DNA of 39,127 bases, taken from JBCBKU01 sp038521345 (GTDB taxonomy: Bacteria; Pseudomonadota; Alphaproteobacteria; Rhodobacterales; Rhodobacteraceae). Each line of letters starts with the position of its first letter. Position 1 is the first letter of the stretch. The notes under the pieces are model-generated. The model ran no database searches. It was not told the origin of the DNA and saw only the letters and a list, made by a program, of their open reading frames with translations. This document shows, piece after piece, positions 14,826 through 22,581 of this stretch. The position numbers and the translations under genes were made by a program. The stretch covers positions 1-39,127 of the forward strand of contig JBCBKU010000026.1 of assembly GCA_038521345.1 (NCBI GenBank), written 5' to 3'.

Positions 14826-16508
14826 TTGGTTTCTCTGTCATTGGATACTGGGTCGGACGCCGTCGCGGATGGCGCCAAAGTGCTGACGGCGGATGCCTTT
14901 GGTGCCCGCTACATCAGCTACAACAGTGTCAATCGCTTCCTCGATCAGATTGATGACATGGAGATCGGGCATATCGTCTGGCCTGGCGGTACGCTCGCCG
15001 AGACGCGCGAAGATCGGTTCGGTTTCGAGTATGAGGGCCTGTACGACCCGGCGACAAACAAGCCCGATCTGTCGGAGATGATGGGGATCGCCCGGGCGGA
15101 GGGCGTGGGGCTGACCGTGGTGCTTCCCACCGCGCGCTATGAGGGCGATGTGGCAAGCTTCGAGGCGGACCTGAACGTTTTCCTCGAGGATCTGTTGTCC
15201 GGTGAATTCGGGACCCTTCCGAACGAGTTGGTTCTTGAGGTTGGCAGCGAATACTACGCGCATTTCGAGGGCGCGAACGCTGCAACATCCTATGCGGAAC
15301 TGGCCGACGCCGCCGTTACCGAGATTGCGCTGGCACTCGTGGACAGCTCGATCAACACATTGGGCGCGGATGTCGAGATCGCCGTTCAGATGGGGCGCAC
15401 ATCTTCTGAGGACGCCGAGATCCGGGACGGCCTGAGTGACTTTTCCCTCTCGAATGTGGACTCAGTGATCCATCACCGCTTTGCGTTCCTACCGGACGGG
15501 ATTGACGGCCGCGTCGCCGAGATCGACGCGCGGGTTGATCGTTGGGTCGAGGACGTGGAGGCAGCGGGCGGGGATGCACCGGCGCTGAACGTGTCGGCGT
15601 GGAACGTGGCGACCCAGACGCGGGCCGAAGTTCTTCAGGACTTTCTGGCCGAGAATCCCGGGCTGACGGCTGACGATGTCGATCTTGACGGCCGCACGAC
15701 GGTGGCTTTCGAACGATACTGGCAGGATGCGCTGGATGACGCGGCCTATGGTGCCGAGCATCCCGGCTATATTCTTGAGGCGTTCCATTCCTATGCCGAG
15801 ATCGGGATGGAAGACGCGTCCGTGTATGGCATTGATCTGGTTCATCCCGGCCGCCTGAGTGTTCTTGGCGAAGACGGCAAAGACTATGTCTTTGCTGGCG
15901 GCGACATGCTCGAAATGCTGTACGAATCCGTCGATGACACCGAGGCGCTGGAAGGTCGGGCGTTCAACAAGAATGCGGCCGTGATGCCCTATGCCTTTGA
16001 GAACGAAGATAAACTGATTGTCTTCCTCGCCGCGGGCGACACCAACCCGGGCACCGTGGATCTGAACATGGAAGGGATCGGAACCGAATATCTGTCAGTG
16101 TGGGGGGACAGCCTTCAGGCCGAGATCGATCCGGATTGGATGGAGACGTTCGGCATTCCCGACACGCCCGGTGTGGACGAGACGAACGAGGCTTGGACGT
16201 ATGCCGAAGGCGTCCGTGACGGGACAAACGTTACCGAAATCGACGGCGGGGTCTCGGTCACATTCGAGAAACCACACGAGGTAATCCGGCTGGCCTTCGC
16301 CAAAACCGATGCCGGGGCTAATGAAATCTCGAAGTTTTCCGACGGATCCGAGGTGCAGTTGGATCTGCCACCCGTCACCGATCCTCCACCGGACCCCGAA
16401 CCGGAGGACGATCCGGATCTGGACGACGCCGGGGATGACGATGGCGGCGGCGGAGGTGCGGGATTTGCGATCGCAGGTTTGCTTCCGTTCTTGCTCTTGC
16501 TCGTGTGA
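14826..16508 (+). CDS. Glycosidase-like barrel protein with a Gly-rich hydrophobic C-terminus
   Basis: A 560-residue acidic protein with a TTG start at 14826 behind GAGGGG. I see no N-terminal signal peptide. Residues 1-340 resemble the (beta/alpha)8 fold of clan-A glycosidases: WPGGTLAET (52-60), a VVLPTARY strand (98-105), ELVLEVGSEYY (134-144) with E142 in the acid/base position of the ExGNE pattern, and a candidate nucleophile E318 in YILEAFHSY. Residues 380-495 look like a beta-sandwich. The tail is Pro/Asp-rich (514-539), a run of five glycines (540-544), then a 16-residue hydrophobic end with no basic tail. Related domains occur in RTX-type secreted proteins of roseobacters, but no RTX repeats are here. 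Enzyme activity is not proven. Confidence 0.6.
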   Translation: MVSLSLDTGSDAVADGAKVLTADAFGARYISYNSVNRFLDQIDDMEIGHIVWPGGTLAETREDRFGFEYEGLYDPATNKPDLSEMMGIARAEGVGLTVVLPTARYEGDVASFEADLNVFLEDLLSGEFGTLPNELVLEVGSEYYAHFEGANAATSYAELADAAVTEIALALVDSSINTLGADVEIAVQMGRTSSEDAEIRDGLSDFSLSNVDSVIHHRFAFLPDGIDGRVAEIDARVDRWVEDVEAAGGDAPALNVSAWNVATQTRAEVLQDFLAENPGLTADDVDLDGRTTVAFERYWQDALDDAAYGAEHPGYILEAFHSYAEIGMEDASVYGIDLVHPGRLSVLGEDGKDYVFAGGDMLEMLYESVDDTEALEGRAFNKNAAVMPYAFENEDKLIVFLAAGDTNPGTVDLNMEGIGTEYLSVWGDSLQAEIDPDWMETFGIPDTPGVDETNEAWTYAEGVRDGTNVTEIDGGVSVTFEKPHEVIRLAFAKTDAGANEISKFSDGSEVQLDLPPVTDPPPDPEPEDDPDLDDAGDDDGGGGGAGFAIAGLLPFLLLLV

Positions 16509-16587
16509 CAGCGGCGGCTCTGTGGAGAACTCCCACGTCGATTGCCGATGTCTGGGTGCCCGTCCCGGTTTTCGGCCGACCGGCACT

Positions 16588-16606
16588 CTTGCCGCTTGCG
16601 GGCAAG
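16588..16606 (+). promoter_or_regulatory. Small inverted repeat upstream of lon
   Basis: CTTGCC and GGCAAG flank a 7-base loop. It lies within the 243-base gap between the acidic protein and lon, with no T-tract, so it is a weak hairpin or operator rather than a clear terminator. The rest of the gap holds no convincing gene. Confidence 0.2.
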
Positions 16607-16644
16607 GTCCGTCACGGGCATTCTCCTTCTACTGACCGGTTCTG

Positions 16645-16673
16645 GTTGACGCGGGTGGCGGGGGTGCCCATGT
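16645..16673 (+). promoter_or_regulatory. Candidate heat-shock (sigma-32) promoter of lon
   Basis: GTTGACG is followed after about 15 bases by CCCATGT, close to the sigma-32 pattern (CTTGAA, 13-15 bases, CCCCATNT). It ends about 78 bases before the lon start, a sensible leader length, and lon is a known heat-shock gene in many bacteria. The match is by eye. Confidence 0.45.
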
Positions 16674-16751
16674 CACAAGGCCATGACCGGAGAAAGCCGG
16701 AGCTGCCGCAAGCCGGGGCTGGTGCTTTCTTGCCAATAACAAGGAATGCGC

Positions 16752-19163
16752 ATGTCTGAGCAACTGAACTATTCCTACCCCGTCCTGCCGCTTCGCGACA
16801 TTGTCGTCTTCCCGCACATGATCGTGCCGCTCTTCGTGGGCCGCGAGAAATCGGTGAAGGCGCTTGAAGAGGTGATGCAGGACGACAAACAGATCCTGTT
16901 GTCGAGCCAGATCGATCCTTCAGTGGACGATCCCACCTCTGACGGGATCTACGACACCGGCGTTTTGGCGAATGTCCTTCAACTTCTGAAGTTGCCGGAC
17001 GGGACCGTGAAGGTGCTGGTCGAGGGCCGCGTGCGGGTCAAGATCACCAATTACCTTGATAACGACCATTTCTTCGAGGCGCGGGCCGAGGTGCTGGACG
17101 AGGTGCCGGGTGACCGGGCTTCGGTCGATGCGCTTTTGCGGTCGGTTGGAGAGGAATTCCAGCGCTATGCCAAGGTCAAGAAGAACATCCCGGAAGAGGC
17201 ATTGGCCGCAGTGGCCGACACGCACGAGCCTGAAAAGCTGGCTGACCTCGTGGCGGGGCATCTTGGTATCGAAGTCGACCAGAAGCAGGAGCTTCTGGAA
17301 ACTCTCAATGTCGCCGAGCGGCTCGAGAAGATCTACGGGCTGATGCAGGGCGAGATGTCTGTTCTTCAGGTCGAAAAGAAGATCAAAACACGCGTGAAGT
17401 CCCAGATGGAACGGACCCAGCGCGAGTATTATCTGAACGAACAGATGAAGGCGATCCAGCGCGAACTGGGGGATGGCGACGACGGCCAGAACGAAGTCGC
17501 CGAACTCGAGGCCAAGATCGCTGAGACCAAGCTGTCGAAAGAGGCGCTTGAAAAGGCCGAGGGCGAGCTGAAGAAGCTCAAGTCGATGAGCCCGATGTCC
17601 GCCGAAGCGACCGTTGTGCGGAACTATCTCGACTGGATGCTGTCGATCCCGTGGGGCGTGAAGTCCCGCGTCAAGAAGGATCTGGGCCGAGCACAGCAGG
17701 TTCTCGATGACGATCATTATGGCCTCGAGAAGGTCAAAGAGCGGATTGTCGAATATCTGGCGGTCCAGCAACGTTCGAAAAAACTCCGCGGGCCGATCCT
17801 CTGTCTCGTCGGGCCTCCGGGTGTGGGTAAGACCTCGCTGGGCAAATCTGTGGCCAAGGCCACGGGGCGGGAGTTTATCCGGATCTCGCTTGGCGGTGTC
17901 CGGGACGAATCCGAAATCCGCGGCCACCGGCGGACCTATATCGGGTCGATGCCCGGCAAGATCATTCAGGCGCTGAAGAAGGCGAAGACAACGAACCCTC
18001 TGATCCTGCTCGATGAGATCGACAAGATGGGGCAGGATTTCCGGGGCGATCCGGCATCGGCGATGCTCGAGGTGCTGGATCCAGAGCAGAACTCGACCTT
18101 CGTCGACCACTATCTCGAGGTTGAGTACGACCTGTCGAACGTGATGTTCCTGACGACGGCGAACTCCTACAACATGCCGGGGCCGCTTCTGGACCGGATG
18201 GAGATCATCCCGCTTGCCGGGTACACCGAAGACGAGAAGGCCGAGATTGCGCGGCAGCACCTGATCGGGAAACAGATCAAGAACCATGGCCTGAAGGCCA
18301 AGGAGTTTGAGCTGACCGACGAAGCGCTGACAGAGATGATCCGCGTCTACACCCGCGAGGCCGGGGTGCGGAACCTTGAACGCGAGATTGCCAAACTCGC
18401 CCGGAAGGCCGTGACCAAGATCATCCGCGGCAACGAAGAGACCGTGAAGATCACGCCGGAACTGCTCGAAGAATTCCTCGGGGTGAAAAAGTACCGCTAC
18501 GGCCTTGCCGAAGAGGAAAACCAGGTGGGTGTCGTGACTGGCCTTGCCTGGACATCGGTGGGGGGCGATCTTCTGTCGATCGAGGCGCTGAAGCTGCCGG
18601 GCAAAGGTCGAATGAAGACGACCGGCAAACTCGGCGACGTGATGAAGGAATCGATCGATGCCGCGTCATCGTTTGTCCGCTCGATCGCGCCGACGATCGG
18701 GGTGAAACCGCCCCGGTTCGAGACGATGGATATCCACGTACACGTCCCGGAAGGGGCGACGCCGAAGGACGGGCCGTCCGCCGGTGTTGCGATGGTGACC
18801 TCGATCGTGTCCGTGCTGACCGGGATCCCGGTCCGGAAGGATGTCGCCATGACCGGTGAGGTCACGCTTCGAGGCAACGTTCTGGCAATCGGTGGGCTGA
18901 AGGAGAAGCTGCTGGCCGCGCTCCGGGGCGGGATCACCACGGTTCTGATCCCGCAGGAGAACGAGAAGGATCTCGCCGAGATCCCGGACAACGTGAAAGA
19001 GGGCCTGACGATCATTCCGGTGGCCCATGTGACGGACGTGATGACCCACGCTCTTGACGGTGTCCCGGAACCCATCGAATGGGACGAAGCCGCCGAAGAG
19101 GCTGCGGCCGCCGAGGCGGCCATGCGGGGCGGTGCGGAAAGCGCCTCGGCCACGGCCCACTGA
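16752..19163 (+). CDS. lon: ATP-dependent protease La
   Basis: An 803-residue Lon with an N-terminal substrate domain (SYPVLPLRDIVVFPHM), an AAA module with Walker A GPPGVGKT (354-361), Walker B near LILLDEIDKM, and the C-terminal protease with catalytic S676 (PKDGPSAGVAM) and K719 (GGLKEKLLAA). It degrades damaged and regulatory proteins in the cytoplasm. I place the start at the second ATG (16752), where AAGGA has a normal spacing; the ATG at 16746 follows it too closely. A heat-shock-like promoter lies upstream and a terminator follows. Confidence 0.98.
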   Translation: MSEQLNYSYPVLPLRDIVVFPHMIVPLFVGREKSVKALEEVMQDDKQILLSSQIDPSVDDPTSDGIYDTGVLANVLQLLKLPDGTVKVLVEGRVRVKITNYLDNDHFFEARAEVLDEVPGDRASVDALLRSVGEEFQRYAKVKKNIPEEALAAVADTHEPEKLADLVAGHLGIEVDQKQELLETLNVAERLEKIYGLMQGEMSVLQVEKKIKTRVKSQMERTQREYYLNEQMKAIQRELGDGDDGQNEVAELEAKIAETKLSKEALEKAEGELKKLKSMSPMSAEATVVRNYLDWMLSIPWGVKSRVKKDLGRAQQVLDDDHYGLEKVKERIVEYLAVQQRSKKLRGPILCLVGPPGVGKTSLGKSVAKATGREFIRISLGGVRDESEIRGHRRTYIGSMPGKIIQALKKAKTTNPLILLDEIDKMGQDFRGDPASAMLEVLDPEQNSTFVDHYLEVEYDLSNVMFLTTANSYNMPGPLLDRMEIIPLAGYTEDEKAEIARQHLIGKQIKNHGLKAKEFELTDEALTEMIRVYTREAGVRNLEREIAKLARKAVTKIIRGNEETVKITPELLEEFLGVKKYRYGLAEEENQVGVVTGLAWTSVGGDLLSIEALKLPGKGRMKTTGKLGDVMKESIDAASSFVRSIAPTIGVKPPRFETMDIHVHVPEGATPKDGPSAGVAMVTSIVSVLTGIPVRKDVAMTGEVTLRGNVLAIGGLKEKLLAALRGGITTVLIPQENEKDLAEIPDNVKEGLTIIPVAHVTDVMTHALDGVPEPIEWDEAAEEAAAAEAAMRGGAESASATAH

Positions 19164-19195
19164 TCCGGGTTCGCGCGGATTGACATTCCACGAAG

Positions 19196-19226
19196 CGGGC
19201 CGGCTTTGCCGGCCCGTTTTGCGTTT
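19196..19226 (+). terminator. Rho-independent terminator of lon
   Basis: A 9-bp GC stem (CGGGCCGGC / GCCGGCCCG) with loop TTT is followed by TTTTGCGTTT. It begins 33 bases after the lon stop. Confidence 0.9.
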
Positions 19227-19228
19227 GG

Positions 19229-19241
19229 TGTCGGTCCGACA
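19229..19241. promoter_or_regulatory. 13-bp palindrome upstream of the HU-like gene
   Basis: TGTCGG-T-CCGACA is an exact palindrome 76 bases before the HU-like start. The same heptamer arms, widely spaced, occur upstream of the iron-binding protein gene. A shared regulator is possible but unproven. Confidence 0.25.
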
Positions 19242-19316
19242 TGGGGCAGGGCGGGTGGCCAGGGGACGTGAACCGGGATAGTCTGGCCCGGAGCAGTCAC
19301 AAACAGGAGCCCCGGA

Positions 19317-19736
19317 ATGGCCAAGTCCCCGACCGCCCGTACACCGTCGAAATCCACGACCAAGGCGGCGCCGAAACGCCCCGCGCGTCCCCGGAAAACC
19401 CCGACCCCTGTGGCCAAGGACGTGGCGCCAGCCCCCGCTCCGGACGTCGCCCCTGTGGCCGAAGTGACCGCGCAAAGTGCCGACGTTTATCGCAAGAAGG
19501 ATCTGGTCGAGGCCGTCGTCGCGGCAACGGGGCAGAAACCGCGCGATGTGAAGGCATCGGTCGAGGCGACACTGACCGCGCTTGGAATTTCCCTCGACCG
19601 CGGCGACACCGTGCAGATGCCGCCCCTTGGCAAGATCAAGGTCACCCGCACCGTCGCGGGATCGGGCGCGCAGGTCCTGACCTGCCGCATTCGCCGCACG
19701 GTGTCCCGGGACCCTCTTGCGAGCGCGGCTGAGTAA
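19317..19736 (+). CDS. HU-like DNA-binding protein with a long basic N-terminal tail
   Basis: A 139-residue protein. Residues of about 58-130 fit the HU/IHF fold: VYRKKDLVEAVVAATGQKPRD is its N-terminal helical dimer region and VQMPPLGKIKVTRT matches the family's LPGFGxF-type beta segment, but with a shifted GKI. The first 55 residues are a Lys/Pro/Ala/Thr-rich tail, similar in composition to histone H1-like tails. It probably compacts or bends DNA. Tailed HU-like proteins are known in alphaproteobacteria; this one is not a standard 90-residue HU. AGGAG precedes the ATG. Confidence 0.75.
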   Translation: MAKSPTARTPSKSTTKAAPKRPARPRKTPTPVAKDVAPAPAPDVAPVAEVTAQSADVYRKKDLVEAVVAATGQKPRDVKASVEATLTALGISLDRGDTVQMPPLGKIKVTRTVAGSGAQVLTCRIRRTVSRDPLASAAE

Positions 19737-19768
19737 GGCTATCTGACCGGCCACGGTTCGTGGTTCCC

Positions 19769-19843
19769 GGGTGATTAGCTCAGTGGTAGAGCGCTTCGTT
19801 CACATCGAAGATGTCGGGAGTTCAAATCTCTCATCACCCACCA
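19769..19843 (+). tRNA. tRNA-Val (anticodon CAC)
   Basis: A full cloverleaf: acceptor GGGTGAT / ATCACCC, D arm GCTC / GAGC, anticodon stem CTTCG / CGAAG with loop TTCACAT, T arm with TTCAAAT loop, encoded ACCA end. Length 75 bases. Confidence 0.96.
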
Positions 19844-20000
19844 CTTTTCGATTTGCCCAGCCGGTCGAGACGCGAATGCCAGCGGGGCCCGTCCTGGCAT
19901 CCGGGTCCTTCCCGAAATGCACCATCTCTCCGGGCATCGGGGTGAACGCAACACGGGCTTCTGGCCGGGATCCCCGCGCACGGGAACGGGGAAGCAAAGC

Positions 20001-20366
20001 ATGATGGCGCAGCTCGGGCGGCTCATCATCTACACCAAGAAACTTGAAGAGATGTCAGACTTCTACCGCCGGTATTTCGGCTTTGAGGAGCTGCGACTGG
20101 AGAATGACAGAATCGTTGAACTTGTCGCCCAAGGCCAAGGGGCCAACATCCTGCTCTATCCGGTATCACCGCGCCGGAAGGAAACGCAAACACTCGTAAA
20201 ACTGGTCTTCGATGTTGAGGATGTCGCAGCGTTCTGCACCGCCGCCGAACGCCGCGGACTGACTTTTGGCTCTATACACCAGGCTGATGGCTACTCTTTC
20301 GCCAACGCCAAAGACCCGTCCGGCAACTCTGTCCAAGTCTCGAGCAGAGCCTTCGTGGCGCGATAG
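20001..20366 (+). CDS. VOC family (glyoxalase-like) protein
   Basis: A 121-residue protein with a VOC pattern: MAQLGRLIIYTKKLEEMSDF at the start, an internal VELVAQGQGANILLYPV segment, a central LVKLVFDVEDVAAFC strand-helix, and the C-terminal AKDPSGNSVQVSSR, which fits the DPxGNxxE-type motif. The metal glutamate is replaced by Q/S. The start is one of two adjacent ATGs (20001 or 20004); upstream in-frame starts would run toward the tRNA. It sits between two tRNA-Val genes and its base composition is slightly less GC-rich than its surroundings. Confidence 0.75.
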   Translation: MMAQLGRLIIYTKKLEEMSDFYRRYFGFEELRLENDRIVELVAQGQGANILLYPVSPRRKETQTLVKLVFDVEDVAAFCTAAERRGLTFGSIHQADGYSFANAKDPSGNSVQVSSRAFVAR

Positions 20367-20399
20367 CAGAGTCCCACACGTCCCGTTCCCTCTCTCCTG

Positions 20400-20437
20400 A
20401 AAAAAACTCGGGGTACGACCGGCAGCCAAACCGAGTT
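20400..20437 (-). terminator. Possible minus-strand terminator between the VOC gene and tRNA-Val
   Basis: Read on the minus strand, AACTCGG and CCGAGTT form a 7-bp stem around a 19-base loop and are followed by T. It could stop transcripts from the tetR gene that read on antisense to the tRNA. No other minus-strand gene is near. Confidence 0.35.
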
Positions 20438-20474
20438 GAGGTCTCAGGCGCGTCAGGTTAGACACCGGGCGCAG

Positions 20475-20550
<76 letters not shown>

Positions 20551-20640
20551 CGACCTCCTTTGAATGAACGTCGCCCGGCCGACGAAGATTGGGCAGGCGT
20601 GGACGCCAGCAAGGAACAGCGGACGGCAGGGGTGCGGCGA

Positions 20641-21249
20641 CTATCCGCCCTTGACCAGCAAACGCTCTGTCGCGGTCCGGACGACCTGAGGCATCTGATC
20701 CTGCATATTGGCAAAGTCCGTCTTCCCGTCGATCGATAGGAACGACAACCCATGGACGAAGGTCCAAAGCAGGAACGCCTGATGACGGACCCGGTCGGTT
20801 ATCTCGCTGTCGCCGAAATGCATCCGGATCTGGTCAAGCACGCGGCCATAGCACCGGTGCCCCGCCTCTTCGAGTTTTTCGCTGTCGTCATGGGCAGCAA
20901 AGGCCAGCCGGAAGGTCCCCGGATTGGCGGTTGCAAACCGCACGTACCCGGTTCCGAGCGCGGCGATCGCGTCCGGCGATCCGGGTTCGTGCCCGGCCAT
21001 GTCGGCATCCATCTGGTCGGCCATTTCCGCCATGGCGTCGAGCGCCACGGCCTCAAGCATGGCGTTGCGATCCGAGAAGTGACGGTACGGCGCCGCCGTC
21101 GAAACTCCGGCAAGGCGGCAGGCATCCGAGACCGAGAAGCCGTCCTGGCCCTTTTCTTCCACCAGTTGCCGGGTGGCCGCGACGAGGGCAGTCCGAAGAT
21201 CGCCGTGGTGATACTGCTCGCGTGGACGCGATGTTTCGCGTGTTGACAT
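20641..21249 (-). CDS. TetR/AcrR family repressor
   Basis: A 202-residue regulator with an N-terminal TetR helix-turn-helix (GFSVSDACRLAGVSTAAPYR) and the following FSDRNAMLEAVA helix. The C-terminal ligand domain has the WHG-like composition (LWTFVHGLSFL) common to one TetR subfamily. It is divergent from the RND efflux pair and probably represses both itself and the pump, released by a pump substrate. The likely operators lie in the 127-base divergent region. Confidence 0.9.
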   Translation of the reverse strand: MSTRETSRPREQYHHGDLRTALVAATRQLVEEKGQDGFSVSDACRLAGVSTAAPYRHFSDRNAMLEAVALDAMAEMADQMDADMAGHEPGSPDAIAALGTGYVRFATANPGTFRLAFAAHDDSEKLEEAGHRCYGRVLDQIRMHFGDSEITDRVRHQAFLLWTFVHGLSFLSIDGKTDFANMQDQMPQVVRTATERLLVKGG

Positions 21250-21283
21250 TTTTTGGCGCTCCTCAGCGCTTTTGGTTTGACAT

Positions 21284-21334
21284 GTTAGGGCTTCTTACTA
21301 TGTAACGGGTCCTAACAATGTTAGAGCATCTAAC
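21284..21334. promoter_or_regulatory. Cluster of GTTAG half-sites (putative TetR operators)
   Basis: Half-sites GTTAGG (21284), CCTAAC (21311), GTTAGA (21320) and TCTAAC (21329) form two overlapping exact palindromes, CTAAC-AAT-GTTAG (21312-21324) and GTTAGA-GCA-TCTAAC (21320-21334). TTAC-TAT-GTAA lies just before. This fits two repressor dimers binding cooperatively. Confidence 0.65.
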
Positions 21335-21376
21335 GTTTCGACTTCGATCCTGCAAGATTGATCTGAGGATAGGCCC

Positions 21377-22576
21377 ATGTCCAGCAAAGCAGAGCCCACA
21401 CCGCCGGCGACCAACGCACCTACCGGACCAAGCCGATTGAAACGGGTGGCCTATCGAGCAGGCACCGCGCTCGTCACCCTTGCGTTCCTTGGGCTTGCGG
21501 GCGCGGCCGTCGTGACCGGATCCGGCTGGATCGCCGCGAACGCCGTCGGTCTCGAGGTCGGCGAAAGCGGACCCGAGCCCGTCACCGTCCGGACTCACCC
21601 GATCACGGTTGAGACGTCGTTCGAAACGCGGATCGAGGTCCTCGGCACTGTCGAAGCGCCCCGGGCGCAGGCTCTCGGGTTCGAGGCGGGTGGGACCTTG
21701 GCCGAGGTTCTCGTCGACGAGGGCGATCTCGTCGCGGAAGGGACAGTTCTGGCGCGGCAGGATACCGAGGCTCTCGCCGCGGACCGCGCGGTGCAGATGG
21801 CCGCCCGCGATGCTCTTCTGGCGGAAGAAGAGCTTGCGGCCCTGACCGCGGAACGGCAACGCCAGCTTGCCGCGCAAAGCCATGTTTCCGAGCAGCGCTA
21901 TGACGAGGCGCGGCTTGCCCTGACCCGCGTTCAGGCCGAGGTGCGACGGGTCGAGGCTGGTCTTCGGGCCATCGACGTGGCCATTTCCAAGACCGAGATC
22001 CGTGCCCCATTCGCCGGCCGTGTCGGCGCGCGACAAGCAGATGAAGGGGCCCGGCTGGGTGGCGGTACTCCCGTCCTGACCTTGTTCGAAGACGCCCGCC
22101 GGTCGGTCCGGGCAGGACTTCCCGAAGATCTGGCGGAGGATCTAACGCTCGGTGACACGCTGGATGTCCGGATCGGTGACACCGTCCACCGGGCCGAAAT
22201 CATCCGCTTGCGTCCGGATATAGACACCGCCACCCGCACGCGTGACGCACTCTTGGCCTTACCCGACGGCGTTGCCCCGCCTGAAGGCGCGCTGGCCCGC
22301 GTCGCCCTCGTGCGGGATGAGGCGGGGCGGGGCATCTGGGTGCCGATCTCGTCCCTCAGTGAAGGGATCCGCGGGCTCTGGACGCTTTATTACGTCACCG
22401 ACGGCTCCGAGGGTCCTGTCCTGAACCGCGATGCCGTCGAACTCCTTCATGTGGAGGGCGGACAGGCCTTCGTGGCCGGCACTTTCCCCGAAAATGCCCG
22501 TCTTGTCGCCGATGGCACCCATCGCCTGAGCGTTGGGCAGCCGGTCGTCGAAACCAGCGCCGGTCCGGAGGCCTGA
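21377..22576 (+). CDS. RND efflux periplasmic adaptor (membrane fusion protein)
   Basis: A 399-residue adaptor of the HlyD/AcrA type. One N-terminal membrane helix (about 30-56) is followed by a lipoyl-like half-motif (GFEAGGTLAEVLVDEGDLV), a coiled-coil hairpin (about 140-200, rich in Ala, Glu, Arg, Leu), the second lipoyl half with the family motif ISKTEIRAPFAGRVGAR, and beta-barrel domains. It bridges the inner membrane pump to an outer membrane channel. It is followed by the pump gene after five bases. No outer membrane channel gene is in the window, so a shared channel is likely. Confidence 0.92.
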   Translation: MSSKAEPTPPATNAPTGPSRLKRVAYRAGTALVTLAFLGLAGAAVVTGSGWIAANAVGLEVGESGPEPVTVRTHPITVETSFETRIEVLGTVEAPRAQALGFEAGGTLAEVLVDEGDLVAEGTVLARQDTEALAADRAVQMAARDALLAEEELAALTAERQRQLAAQSHVSEQRYDEARLALTRVQAEVRRVEAGLRAIDVAISKTEIRAPFAGRVGARQADEGARLGGGTPVLTLFEDARRSVRAGLPEDLAEDLTLGDTLDVRIGDTVHRAEIIRLRPDIDTATRTRDALLALPDGVAPPEGALARVALVRDEAGRGIWVPISSLSEGIRGLWTLYYVTDGSEGPVLNRDAVELLHVEGGQAFVAGTFPENARLVADGTHRLSVGQPVVETSAGPEA

Positions 22577-22581
22577 GCACG

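Noticed and set aside
16920..18287. Minus-strand frame (455 codons) opposite lon
   Set aside because: Mirror of the strongly conserved Lon coding sequence; no ribosome binding site and no domain.
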